From assembly GCA_934533075.1 (NCBI GenBank), contig CAKTBJ010000017.1, forward strand, positions 1 to 58,620: 58,620 bases of DNA. Direction: 5' to 3'. The DNA comes from an uncultured Paracoccus sp. Lineage in GTDB: Bacteria > Pseudomonadota > Alphaproteobacteria > Rhodobacterales > Rhodobacteraceae. The notes under the pieces are model-generated. The model worked only from the letters and a program-made list of their open reading frames with translations, ran no database searches and had not been told where the DNA came from. The translations under genes were made by a program, and so were the position numbers. This document shows positions 15,346-24,389 of this stretch, in pieces. Every line of letters begins with the position of its first letter. Positions within the stretch are counted from its first letter, which is position 1.

Positions 15346-17898
15346 TTGCTGCGATTCATCCTGTCCTTCCTTGGCGGCATCTTCGCCTTCGTGGCGACCG
15401 GCATCGTCTTTGCCGGGCTGACCATCGGCGGCATCTTCTGGATGTTCTCGCCCGGCCTGCCCAGCTATGAGCAGCTTGCCCAGTATTCGCCCAAGACCAT
15501 CAGCCGCATCTATTCCGGCGAGGGCCGGCTGATCGACGAATTCGCGCAGGAGCGCCGGATCTTCGTTCCCGCCGACGAGATCCCCGATCTGGTCAAGCAC
15601 GCCTTCATCAGCGCCGAGGACCAGGATTTCTACGTCCATCAGGGCTTCGACGTGCGCGGCATGGCGGCGGCGGCGGTGCAGGCGTTCCAGTCCGGCTTCT
15701 CGCGCGTGCGCGGCGCCTCGACCATCCCGCAACAGGTGGTCAAGGTCTTCCTGCTGTCGTCCGAGCGCAAGATCGACCGTAAGATCAAGGAGTTGATCCT
15801 CGCCACACGGCTGGAGGCCGCGCTGGGCAAGGAGCAGATCCTTGAACTCTACCTCAACGAGATCTTCCTCGGCCAGAACAGCTATGGCGTGGCGGCGGCG
15901 GCGCAGACCTATTTCAACAAGAGCCTGGGCGAGCTGACGCCGGCCGAGGCCGCGACGCTGGCCGCGATGCCGCAATCGCCCTCGCGCTCGATGGTGCGCG
16001 ACCACGACACCATCGTCGCCCGGCGCGAATATGTGCTGCGCCAGATGTGGCAGAACGGCTATATCGACGAGGCTACCTTCCGCGCCGAGAATGCCACCCC
16101 GCTGCGCACCGTGCAGGGCGGCGACTATGCCCCCTTCCGCGAAAGCCTGCCGCCGCGCGACTATTTCACCGACGAGATCCGCCGCCAGCTGTCGCGCGAG
16201 TTCGGCGAGGACGAGTTCTTTGGCGGCGGGCTGAGCATCCGCGCCACCGTGGTCCCCGATCTGCAAGGCATCGCCGCCGATGCGCTGCGCGAGGCGCTGG
16301 AGACCTACGACCGCCAGCGCGGCGTCTGGCGCGGCACGCGGCAGGTGCTGGACCCGGCGGTTCTGGGCGACGAACCGGCCTGGCGGGCGGCGCTGGCCGC
16401 CAGCCCGGTGCCGCGCGACATTCCCGGCTGGCATCCGGCCGTGGTGCTGGGCTTTCGCGACGGCGACGCGCAGATCGGCATCGAGGGCATCCTGTCGGAT
16501 GCGCGCGGCCACTGGGTTCCGGCGCGTGACGTGACCTGGGCGCGCAAGCGCAACCGCGACGGCTCGCTGGCGCCCAAGGCCAGCCGCGCGCAGGATTTGC
16601 TGGAACTCGGCGATGTGGTGCTGGTGCGCGCCATGACCGACGACAAGGACGGCAGCTTCATCCGCTGGACCCTGCGCCAGGTGCCCGAGGTCGAGGGCGC
16701 CTTCATGGCGATGGACGTGAATACCGGCCGCGTCATGGCCATGCAGGGCGGTTTTTCCTATCAGGCCACCACCTTCAACCGCGCCACGCAGGCGATGCGC
16801 CAGCCCGGTTCCAGCTTCAAGCCCTTCGTCTATGCCGCGGCGCTGGACAGCGGCTATACCCCGGCCACCATCGTCGTGGACGAGGCGATCACCGTCAACA
16901 CGCCGCAAGGGCTGTGGCAGCCCTCGAACGCCTCGAACCGCACCTATGGCCCAACGCCCCTGCGCACCGGGATCGAGCAGTCCAGGAACCTGATGACCAT
17001 CCGCATCGCGCAGGACATCGGCATGGAGACCGTGGCCCGCTATGCCGAGAAATTCGGCGTCTATGACAACCTGCGCCCCTTTCTGGCCAACAGCCTCGGC
17101 GCGCAGGAGACCACGCTGTTCAAGATGGTCGCCGCCTATGCCATGTTCGCCAATGGCGGCGAGCGGGTCGAGCCGACGCTGGTCGACCGCGTGCAGGACC
17201 GGCGCGGACGCACCATCTATCGCCACGATCAGCGGGTTTGCCAGACCTGCGGCCAGCCCTCGCTGCCCGCCGGGCGTGCGCCGACCATCGTGTCCAACCG
17301 GGAAAGGGTGATGGACGCGATCACCGCCTATCAGCTGACCTCGATGATGCAGGGCGTGGTCATCCGCGGCTCGGGCACCGGGGTGCGGCTGCCGGTGCCG
17401 GTGGCGGGCAAGACCGGGACGACGAACGACGCCAAGGATGTCTGGTTCATCGGCTATACCAGCAATATCGTCGCCGGCTGCTATCTGGGCTATGACACGC
17501 CCCGGACGCTGGGACCGGGGGCCTTTGGCGGCACGCTCTGCGTGCCGGTGTTCCAGGCCTTCATGCGCGAGGCCGTCAAGCAATATGGCGGGACCGAGTT
17601 CAAGGTTCCCCCCGGCGGCCATTTCCTGAAGATCGACCGCTTTACCGGCGCCAAGCTGTCGGCGGATGCCTCCGGCCCGAACGTGATCGCCGAGTATTTC
17701 CGCGACGGCTCGACCCCGAACTGGGATTCGCCGCTGCTTCTGGTGACGGGCGGCTTCAACTCGTCCTTCGGCACCACCTACCTGCCCGAGCAATCGCTGG
17801 GCGAGCAGACCACCACCATCACCACCTCCGGCGGCCAGCGCCGGGTGATCCCCAAGCAGGCGGATTTCGGCACGATGTCCTCGGGCGGGTTGTATTAG
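15346..17898 (+). CDS. mrcA: Penicillin-binding protein 1A (bifunctional transglycosylase/transpeptidase)
   Basis: Class A PBP that polymerises and cross-links peptidoglycan, 850 residues, anchored by one N-terminal membrane helix (FILSFLGGIFAFVATGIVFAG). I place the start at TTG 15346, with CGGAGG 7 bases upstream and the family-typical LLRFILSF start; GTG 15331 and ATG 15265 are in frame alternatives. The GT51 glycosyltransferase domain has the catalytic Glu in FISAEDQDFY, GASTIPQQ and NEIFLGQNSYG. An OB-like insertion follows. The transpeptidase domain has SxxK in GSSFKPFVY, SxN (SRN, in EQSRNLMTI) and KTGTTND. It ends with a glycine-rich tail (MSSGGLY). Normal length for alphaproteobacterial PBP1A. 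Confidence 0.95.
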   Translation: MLRFILSFLGGIFAFVATGIVFAGLTIGGIFWMFSPGLPSYEQLAQYSPKTISRIYSGEGRLIDEFAQERRIFVPADEIPDLVKHAFISAEDQDFYVHQGFDVRGMAAAAVQAFQSGFSRVRGASTIPQQVVKVFLLSSERKIDRKIKELILATRLEAALGKEQILELYLNEIFLGQNSYGVAAAAQTYFNKSLGELTPAEAATLAAMPQSPSRSMVRDHDTIVARREYVLRQMWQNGYIDEATFRAENATPLRTVQGGDYAPFRESLPPRDYFTDEIRRQLSREFGEDEFFGGGLSIRATVVPDLQGIAADALREALETYDRQRGVWRGTRQVLDPAVLGDEPAWRAALAASPVPRDIPGWHPAVVLGFRDGDAQIGIEGILSDARGHWVPARDVTWARKRNRDGSLAPKASRAQDLLELGDVVLVRAMTDDKDGSFIRWTLRQVPEVEGAFMAMDVNTGRVMAMQGGFSYQATTFNRATQAMRQPGSSFKPFVYAAALDSGYTPATIVVDEAITVNTPQGLWQPSNASNRTYGPTPLRTGIEQSRNLMTIRIAQDIGMETVARYAEKFGVYDNLRPFLANSLGAQETTLFKMVAAYAMFANGGERVEPTLVDRVQDRRGRTIYRHDQRVCQTCGQPSLPAGRAPTIVSNRERVMDAITAYQLTSMMQGVVIRGSGTGVRLPVPVAGKTGTTNDAKDVWFIGYTSNIVAGCYLGYDTPRTLGPGAFGGTLCVPVFQAFMREAVKQYGGTEFKVPPGGHFLKIDRFTGAKLSADASGPNVIAEYFRDGSTPNWDSPLLLVTGGFNSSFGTTYLPEQSLGEQTTTITTSGGQRRVIPKQADFGTMSSGGLY

Positions 17899-17938
17899 CG
17901 GCGGCGCCCTGCGCATCCGGGCAACCCGGAGGCCGGCG

Positions 17939-18070
17939 ACCACGCAGACTTATCCACGCCCGGAGACCCCCAAAGGAGTCGGAGGGGGTGGGTAAGTCGG
18001 GCTTGCGGGCGCCGAGGCCGGGCGGCAGCGCCGGCTCGCCAAGCCCCGCAGGGGTGCAGGCGAGGCGCCT
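17939..18070. repeat. Long palindromic repeat, copy B (inverted)
   Basis: Inverted copy of 12216-12349, located between the 3' ends of PBP1A and opgC. It holds ACTTATCCACGCCC, the reverse of the 15-mer tail (GCCGGGCGGCAGCGC at 18017-18031) and GGCTCGCCAAGCCCC. The imperfect palindrome could also end transcripts of both convergent genes. Confidence 0.85.
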
Positions 18071-18080
18071 TCCTCGCGGC

Positions 18081-19190
18081 TCAGCCCGCCCGTGCCTTGC
18101 GCCGGTCCTTCCAGCGGTGCCAGCCCCACGACACCCACCACAAAGCCGCCACCACCCACAGATCGACCAGCAGCCGGGCACCGATGCCCTGGCCCGGCGG
18201 GTTCATCTGCAAGGCGTCGCCCAGCACCGACAGCAGCACGCAGGCGATGAAGGACCACAGCCCGCCGCGCCCGATCTCCTGCAACATGCGCCCCAATCCG
18301 GTGGCCGAAACCCAGCGGACCGGGCGCGAGAACGGCACCGCCACCAGCCAGGCCCCGGCCAGGATCGCCAGATAGCGCGTGCCGTCCAGCGGCCATTTGT
18401 CGATCGTGCCATAGATCGACCGCATCCACAGCCGCAGCGGCAGCGCGTCGTCGCCGAAGCGCGGCGCGATGGTGATCGCGGCGCCAAAGCAGAACATCAG
18501 CACGGCGACGAAGGTGATCGGCCCTTGCCAGCGCAGCAGGAACGGCATGAAGCGGTGGCGGAACAGGCCGATGGCCACGCCGGTATAGAACAGCATCTGC
18601 CAGCCGAACGGGTTGAACAGGATGCCGCCCTTGTTGTGATTGGGCACCAGCGGCCCCAGCAGCGGCGCGAACCACCACAGCGCGACCGAGCCGGCGGCGA
18701 AGACCAGCGGCCAGCGCAGCAGCACCGGCACCAGCACCGGCGCCGTGGCCAGCAGGATCACATAGACCGCCAGCACGTCCACAAGGTTCGGTTGCAGCCA
18801 CAGCAGCCCCACGGTGGCGACATAGCCCAGCGGATTCTCGACGATCCAGCCGGCATAGGCGTTCCAGATCGCCGTATGCCGCATGCCCAGCGCCAGCAGC
18901 CCCGCCGACAGCAGCGCCATCAGCACCGCGCCGATCACCAGCGCCCGCCAGACCTCGAAGCTGCGCTTCGCAAAGCGCCAGCGGGCGGCATTGCGCGAGG
19001 CTTTCGCCTCGACCCCCAGCCAGACGAGGCCGACCAGAAAGCCCGACAGCAGCACGAACAGTTCCGCCGCGTCGAAAATCGACCAGTTCGCCACCGTGCC
19101 CCGGCGCAGCACCGAGAGCGGCATGTGGTCCAGCATGATCGCCACGAGGGCATAACCCCGCAGCATGTCCAGCTCGATCATGCGCCTCAT
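18081..19190 (-). CDS. opgC: OpgC: osmoregulated periplasmic glucan succinylation membrane protein
   Basis: Integral membrane acyltransferase-like protein of 369 residues. It matches the OpgC family, which adds succinyl groups to osmoregulated periplasmic glucans. It starts MRRMIELDMLRGYALVAIMLDHMP, the typical OpgC opening (Asp, then RG, then Asp-His), followed by ELFVLLSGFLVGLVW. About ten hydrophobic segments continue to WVVAALWWVSWGW and end in a basic tail. The ATG start overlaps the opgH stop (ATGA). Gene order opgG-opgH-opgC on the minus strand gives a complete synthesis and decoration unit. In Rhodobacter sphaeroides opgC is known to be needed for glucan succinylation; here this is by family. 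Confidence 0.88.
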   Translation of the reverse strand: MRRMIELDMLRGYALVAIMLDHMPLSVLRRGTVANWSIFDAAELFVLLSGFLVGLVWLGVEAKASRNAARWRFAKRSFEVWRALVIGAVLMALLSAGLLALGMRHTAIWNAYAGWIVENPLGYVATVGLLWLQPNLVDVLAVYVILLATAPVLVPVLLRWPLVFAAGSVALWWFAPLLGPLVPNHNKGGILFNPFGWQMLFYTGVAIGLFRHRFMPFLLRWQGPITFVAVLMFCFGAAITIAPRFGDDALPLRLWMRSIYGTIDKWPLDGTRYLAILAGAWLVAVPFSRPVRWVSATGLGRMLQEIGRGGLWSFIACVLLSVLGDALQMNPPGQGIGARLLVDLWVVAALWWVSWGWHRWKDRRKARAG

Positions 19191-21301
19191 GCGGGGCGGG
19201 CCTCGCCGGGCGGGGGCAGCGCGGCCCAGGCCCGCAGCAGGTCGGGGTCCAGCACCAGCGCCAGCCGCTCGTCGGGCGACAGGAAGGCCAGCGCCTCGGC
19301 GCGGTCGGCGGCGTGCGAGAGCTTGGCCTGCGCGGCGATGGCGTCCAGCCGCTCGCGCAGGGGGGCGGCGGGGGCGGGCGGGGTCAGGGCAAGGCAGGCG
19401 TCCAGCCGCTCGGGCGTGGACAGCAGCGCCGCGATCCCCTCGCCGCCGCCGCCGCCGATGCGGGCGCGCAGCTGGCGGGCCAGCGCCGCGGCCTCGACGG
19501 CCACGGGGGGCGTGTCGTGCTCCTCGGGGGTGATCAGCAGCCGGCGGCGGCGCGCCCAGCGGCCCATGACGCGGCTGGCGGAGAATCGGGTGACGAAGGG
19601 CGCCAGGATCAGCCCGGCAAGGATCGGCGACAGCCAGATCAGTTGCCCCGGCGCCAGTTCCACCATCACCGCCAGCGTGACCAGCCCCAGCGCCACATGC
19701 CAGGCATGCCGGCGCCAGACCGTGCCCCATCCCGGCGTCGAGCCGAGGCGGATCTGCGCCTCCCAGCCGGAGCTTTGGCCCGAGAGGATCTCGCCGATCT
19801 GGCGGGTCTGGATCAGCATCTGCACCGGCGCGATCAGGGCCGACAGCAGGGTCTCGAACAGGGCCGAGGCCAGCAGGCGCCGCCGCCCGCCCGAGTCGCG
19901 GGCCAGCGGCCGCGACCAGGCGCGCAGCACGGCGACCAGCTTGGGCGTGAACAGCAGGCCCATCGCGGCGGCGAACAGCCACAGCATGCGGCGGGAATCG
20001 AAAACCGGCCAGTTGGGGAAAAGCTGGTAGGTGGTCGGGAAATATTCGGGCGTCGACAGCAGCACCTGCACCGACAGCGCCAGGCCGACCAGGATCAGCA
20101 TCAGCCACAGCGGCGACATGACGAAGCCCAGCACGCCGATCAGGAAATGCAGCCGGCTGACCCAGCCGAGGCCGCGCGTGGGCAGCAGCCGCAGGTGCTG
20201 CAAGTTGCCCTGCGCCCAGCGGCGTTCGCGCTTGGCGATGTCCAGCAGGGTGGGCGGGCCGCCCTCGAAGCTGCCGCGCAGGTCGTGGTCCAGCCGCACC
20301 TTCCAGCCGGCGCGGACCAGCAGCGCGGCCTCGACGAAATCGTGCGACAGGATCGGGCCGCCGAAGGGGGGCTTGCCGCGCAGCACCGGCAGCCCGCAGG
20401 CGCCGGCGAAGGCGCGCACCCGCACGATGGCGTTATGGCCCCAGAAATTGCCGCAATCGCCCGACCAGGCCGCCACGCCGCGCGCGATCAGCGGCCCATA
20501 GATGCGGCTGGCGAATTGCAGCACGCGGGCCAGGATGGTCTCGCCGCCGATCTGCATCGGCATGGTCTGGATCAGCCCCAGCCGCGGGTCCGAGGCCAGC
20601 CGGCGCGACAGTTCCGCGATGGTGGCGCCGGCCATCACGCTGTCGGCGTCCAGAATCAGCATCTGGTCGTAGCGCCCGCCCCAGCGGCGCAGGAATTCGG
20701 CGACGTTGCCGGACTTGTGCGCGGTATTGTCGGCGCGGCGGCGATACCACAGCGGCATCGGGCAGATGTCGCGCGCCGCGGCCAGCGCAAGGCGCTCGGC
20801 CACCACGGCATCGGGCTTGCGGCTGTCCGACAGCACGAAGATTTCCGTGCGTGCGCCCAGCGGCGTTTGCGCCAGTTCCTGCGCGGTGGCGACCAGCGCG
20901 CCGAAGCTGGCGCCGGGGTCCTCGTGATAGATCGGCATGGCGATCACCAGCCGGTCGGTGCCGGGATCGGCCGGCGCCGGGTGCGGGCGCGCGAACAGCG
21001 CCGCCACCATCGAGAAGAACGAGAACGCCACCCAGGCGAAGGTGACGGTGAACAGCACCAGCAGCGCCAGTTGCAGCCATGTCACCGTATCGCCGAAGGC
21101 GATGCGCATCTGCCGGCAGGCGATCCATGTCGCCGTGCCCGCCCCGCCGAAGGCCACCAGCCGCGCCGCCAGCACCCGCCAGTCGGGCAGCAGGCGGCGC
21201 GGGCCGGGGGCGCGGGCCTCGGGCGGGGCCTTGGCGCGCAGGTCCTGCACCGGCATCGCCAAGGGCGATTCGGGCGGGGTGGCGGGCTGGTGCCGGGTCA
21301 T
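19187..21301 (-). CDS. opgH: Glucan biosynthesis glucosyltransferase OpgH
   Basis: Inner-membrane family 2 glycosyltransferase that polymerises UDP-glucose into the beta-1,2-linked backbone of periplasmic glucans, 704 residues. Features in order are N-terminal helices (RLVAFGGAGTATWIA, LALLVLFTVTFAWVAF), then the cytoplasmic catalytic domain. That domain has VIAMPIYHEDPG, ILDADSVMAG (DxD-type region), SHDFVEAALL and the RRWAQGN (Q/RxxRW-type) motif. A block of membrane helices follows (FLIGVLGFVMSPLWLMLILVGLAL onward), and then a soluble tail with FLSPDERLALVLDPDLL. ATG 21301 overlaps the opgG stop (ATGA). It is shorter than the E. coli protein (about 850 residues), mainly at the N terminus, as common in this group. 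Confidence 0.94.
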   Translation of the reverse strand: MTRHQPATPPESPLAMPVQDLRAKAPPEARAPGPRRLLPDWRVLAARLVAFGGAGTATWIACRQMRIAFGDTVTWLQLALLVLFTVTFAWVAFSFFSMVAALFARPHPAPADPGTDRLVIAMPIYHEDPGASFGALVATAQELAQTPLGARTEIFVLSDSRKPDAVVAERLALAAARDICPMPLWYRRRADNTAHKSGNVAEFLRRWGGRYDQMLILDADSVMAGATIAELSRRLASDPRLGLIQTMPMQIGGETILARVLQFASRIYGPLIARGVAAWSGDCGNFWGHNAIVRVRAFAGACGLPVLRGKPPFGGPILSHDFVEAALLVRAGWKVRLDHDLRGSFEGGPPTLLDIAKRERRWAQGNLQHLRLLPTRGLGWVSRLHFLIGVLGFVMSPLWLMLILVGLALSVQVLLSTPEYFPTTYQLFPNWPVFDSRRMLWLFAAAMGLLFTPKLVAVLRAWSRPLARDSGGRRRLLASALFETLLSALIAPVQMLIQTRQIGEILSGQSSGWEAQIRLGSTPGWGTVWRRHAWHVALGLVTLAVMVELAPGQLIWLSPILAGLILAPFVTRFSASRVMGRWARRRRLLITPEEHDTPPVAVEAAALARQLRARIGGGGGEGIAALLSTPERLDACLALTPPAPAAPLRERLDAIAAQAKLSHAADRAEALAFLSPDERLALVLDPDLLRAWAALPPPGEARPA

Positions 21302-22845
21302 CGCGACCAACGGGCCAGCCAGGTCTCGCTGAGCGCGCCCTTCGGGCCGGTCAGCACCGCCTGCAAATCGGCCACCGCCGCCTTGCCCGGCACGAACAGA
21401 AAGCCCAGCCGCATCGCCCCGGCCTCGGGCAGCGGGCGCAGGTGGATGTGGCGTACCTCGCCCGAGGAGGCGCTGACCTGCGCCTCCGGCATCTCGTCGC
21501 GGAACAGGTCGAGGTCGAAATCCACCACATAGCTGCGCCCGTCGCGATCGTTGACCGCCTTGCCGGCCATCGTCGCGCGCACCATCGCCAGCGGGGCCGG
21601 CGCCGGCGGCAGCGGCGCGAAATCCAGGTGATAGGCGAAATCGTGGCGCGCGCCGGCCTTCAGCGGCTCGGCCGGGCGCCAGAAGCTGACGATATTGTCG
21701 TTGAACTCGTTCTCGGCCGGGATTTCCACCAGCCGCACCTGCCCCTTGCCCCAGTCGCCGCGCGGGGTGATCCAGGCCGAGGGGCGCAGGTCATAGCGCG
21801 CCTCGCCGTCCTGATAGGCGGCGAAATCGCGCGGCCGCTGCGCCAGCCCGAAGCCGCGCGGGTTCTCGTCCACGAAATCGGAGATCTGCAACTTGGCCGG
21901 CAGCGACAGCGCCCGCCACAGGTGTTGCCCGGCGCCCGTGGTCATCTGCAAGCCGTCGCTGTCATGGACGCGCGGGCGGTAGTCGTCGATGCCGACATGG
22001 CTGGCCGGGCCGAACCAGAACATCGAGGTCAGCGGCGCGATCCCCGCCCCGGTCAGGTCCACGCGGGGAAACAGGCTGACGCGGGTGGCGATGCGCGTCA
22101 CCTCGCCGGGGGTCACGAGGAACTGGAAGGCGCCGGCCACCGACCTGCTGTCCAGCATGGCATGGATCAGCACGCTGTCGGCGTCGTCGGCGGGGCGGTG
22201 AATCCAGAAATCGGTGAACAGCGGGAATTCCTCGCCGTCCGGGCTGCCGGTATTGATCGCCAGCCCCCGCGCCGACAGGCCGTAAAGCGTCTCGCGCGCG
22301 ATGGCGCGGAAATAGCTGGCGCCCTGAAAGACCAGGAATTCATCCTGCACGTCGGGCCGGTTCAACGGCATGCGCAGCCGGAAGCCCGACCAGCCCATGT
22401 CGCCCACCGTCTCCATGTCGGCGCCGTCGGGGAATTGCGAGGGGTCGAAATCCAGCAGATGCGGCAGGAAGGGAAGGGCCGAGACCGCGCCTTCCTCGTC
22501 CACCAGGTTGATCTGCACGGGTTCGTAGAAGATCAGGCCGGGCGGCAGGATGTCCATCGCAAAGCGCGGATGCTCGCGCCACGGATCGGCCTCGCGGCGG
22601 AAGCGGATGGCCCGGTAGCTGTCGTAATTCAGGTTGGCGAAGCTGCCGACCAGCTCCGACAGCGGCTGTTTGTAGGGCGCGCCGGCGCGCAGCCGCGCCA
22701 GCTCCTGCAAGCTGTCGAAGCCGAAGGGCCTTGGGGGGGCCGCAGCGGCCTCGGCTTCGGTCACGCCCTCCGCCTCCTGCGCGCGGGCGGCGGTGGCCAG
22801 AAGCGCGAGGGCGGGGGCGGATTGCAGGAAGGCTCGGCGCTGCAT
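21298..22845 (-). CDS. opgG: Glucan biosynthesis protein OpgG (periplasmic)
   Basis: Periplasmic protein required for osmoregulated glucan assembly, thought to branch or release the backbone made by OpgH; 515 residues. The N terminus MQRRAFLQSAPALALLATAARAQ has a twin-arginine followed by Phe-Leu and a hydrophobic core, so Tat export is likely. Conserved OpgG/OpgD blocks are visible: FDSLQELARLRAG, YDSYRAIRFRR, SYFRAIARETLYGLSARGLAINTG, EEFPLFTDFWI and FGPASHVGIDDYRPRVHDSDGL. EIPAENEFNDNIVSFWRP follows. It is the first gene of the opgG-opgH-opgC operon, with all junctions overlapping by four bases. The 296 bases upstream, shared with the divergent hydrolase gene, must hold its promoter; no osmotic regulatory motif is recognised. 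Confidence 0.94.
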   Translation of the reverse strand: MQRRAFLQSAPALALLATAARAQEAEGVTEAEAAAAPPRPFGFDSLQELARLRAGAPYKQPLSELVGSFANLNYDSYRAIRFRREADPWREHPRFAMDILPPGLIFYEPVQINLVDEEGAVSALPFLPHLLDFDPSQFPDGADMETVGDMGWSGFRLRMPLNRPDVQDEFLVFQGASYFRAIARETLYGLSARGLAINTGSPDGEEFPLFTDFWIHRPADDADSVLIHAMLDSRSVAGAFQFLVTPGEVTRIATRVSLFPRVDLTGAGIAPLTSMFWFGPASHVGIDDYRPRVHDSDGLQMTTGAGQHLWRALSLPAKLQISDFVDENPRGFGLAQRPRDFAAYQDGEARYDLRPSAWITPRGDWGKGQVRLVEIPAENEFNDNIVSFWRPAEPLKAGARHDFAYHLDFAPLPPAPAPLAMVRATMAGKAVNDRDGRSYVVDFDLDLFRDEMPEAQVSASSGEVRHIHLRPLPEAGAMRLGFLFVPGKAAVADLQAVLTGPKGALSETWLARWSR

Positions 22846-23141
22846 GGAACACCACGTGGCAGGAGGGCGTCAGGAATCGCGCCGTGATAGTGCGCCCTCG
22901 TCAACGCGGCAAGCGGGAAGGGGGTTTCCCGCCGATCACGCCGCCGAGACTGGCCGACAGGAGCGTCCGGGTCCTTGTGAAGGGTCGGGCCGGCGGCGGG
23001 GGAACCCGGTTCCATGCGGGCCGGCGGTGGCGGGGTGCGGGTCCTTCGCGCCGCGCGGGGCGGGCCTCGCCCGCGTTTTCGATTGCCTCGCCGGGGCCGG
23101 GCTGCTTACCTGCGCGCAGCTTTCGCGAAAGGACGATTCCC

Positions 23142-24389
23142 ATGTCTCTCTCTCCCGATCATCGCGCGGATATCGGCCGGTTCTGGAATACGATCGAGGT
23201 CTCCGGCCAGATCGGGGTGGGGCGGCCCGGCGGCCTGAACCGCCAGACGCTGGGCGATTCCGACCGCGAGATCCGCGACCGCTTCGTCGGCTGGTGCGAG
23301 GAGGCCGGGCTGGCGGTCGAGGTGGACGAGGTCGGCTCGATCTTCGGGCGGCGCGAGGGGACCGAGCCGGACCTGCCGCCGGTGCTGATGGGCAGCCATC
23401 TGGATACGCAGGTGAATGGCGGGCGCTTCGACGGCATCGCCGGCGTGCTGGGCGGGCTGGAGGTGATGCGCAGCCTGAACGATGCCGGCCATGTCACCCG
23501 CCGGCCGCTGGTGGTGGTGAACTGGACCAACGAGGAGGGCGCCCGCTTCTCGCCGCCGATGGTGGCCTCGGGGGCGTTCATCGGGCGCTATGACGTGGAC
23601 TGGGTGCATGGGCTGACCGACCGCGAGGGCCTGCGTTTCGGCGACGAGCTGGAGCGCATCGGATACAAGGGCGCCCGCCCGGCGCGCGGCGGTCCGGTCG
23701 ATGCCTATTTCGAGCTGCATATCGAGCAGGGGCCGATCCTGGATGCCGAGGGCCGGCAGGTCGGCGTGGTGACGGGTGGCTATCCCAGCCACGGGATGCG
23801 GGCGCGTTTCGACGGGCAAACCGCGCATACCGGCCCGACGCCGATGGACCTGCGCCACAATGCGCTGATCGCGGGCGCGCGCTGGCTGACGGCGGTGGAC
23901 GATATCGGCTGGGATTTCGCGGTGCATGACGGCAAGGCCACCGGGGCGCAGCTGACCGCCTGGCCCAATATCGCCGGCAGCCTGTCGGATTACGCGCAGG
24001 CGATCTGCGACGTGCGCCATCCCGACCCGATCACCGCGCGGGTGATGGCCGAGAAGATGCGCCGGGCGCTGTTCGAGGCCGCCGCGCGGGCGGGCTGCAC
24101 GGCCGTGATCGAAGACGAATGGAGCTGGGGCGGCGACATCTTCGATGCCGGGCTGATCGGGCTGGTGCGCGACGAGGCGGTGCGCATGGGCTATGACTGG
24201 CGCGACATCAAATCGCAGGCCGGGCATGACGCCTATCACCTGGCGCTGCATTGCCCCTCGACGATGATCTTCGTGCCCTGCAAGGGCGGCATCACCCACA
24301 ACAACAACGAATCCTGCCAGCCGGAGGATTTCGAGGCCGGGCTGAACATGCTGCTGCATGCGGTGGCGAAGCGGGCGGATCGCGCCTAG
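23142..24389 (+). CDS. M20-family amidase/N-carbamoyl-L-amino acid hydrolase
   Basis: Zn/Mn-dependent hydrolase of the hydantoinase/carbamoylase branch of peptidase family M20, 415 residues from ATG 23142 (GAAAGGA upstream). Metal and substrate motifs in order are MGSHLDTQVNGGRFDG (His, Asp), WTNEEGARFSPPM (Glu pair), FELHIEQGP (His) and QTAHTGPTPM. RHNALIAGAR is followed by the late ITHNNNESC histidine. These fit N-carbamoyl-L-amino acid hydrolases, beta-ureidopropionases and allantoate amidohydrolases; the GxxxHNNNE ending favours a beta-ureidopropionase/carbamoylase role. No dihydropyrimidinase, hydantoinase or allantoinase gene is adjacent, so the pathway stays open. Cytoplasmic, monocistronic, divergent from opgG. 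Confidence 0.9.
   Translation: MSLSPDHRADIGRFWNTIEVSGQIGVGRPGGLNRQTLGDSDREIRDRFVGWCEEAGLAVEVDEVGSIFGRREGTEPDLPPVLMGSHLDTQVNGGRFDGIAGVLGGLEVMRSLNDAGHVTRRPLVVVNWTNEEGARFSPPMVASGAFIGRYDVDWVHGLTDREGLRFGDELERIGYKGARPARGGPVDAYFELHIEQGPILDAEGRQVGVVTGGYPSHGMRARFDGQTAHTGPTPMDLRHNALIAGARWLTAVDDIGWDFAVHDGKATGAQLTAWPNIAGSLSDYAQAICDVRHPDPITARVMAEKMRRALFEAAARAGCTAVIEDEWSWGGDIFDAGLIGLVRDEAVRMGYDWRDIKSQAGHDAYHLALHCPSTMIFVPCKGGITHNNNESCQPEDFEAGLNMLLHAVAKRADRA

Noticed and set aside
14899..17943. 1014-codon minus-strand open frame
   Set aside because: Antisense to PBP1A and the amidase, both unmistakable; high G+C produces long stop-free shadow frames.
19191..20108. Upstream extension of the opgC frame to 675 codons
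   Set aside because: It lies inside opgH; the OpgC family start MRRMIELDMLRG and the ATGA overlap place the start at 19190.
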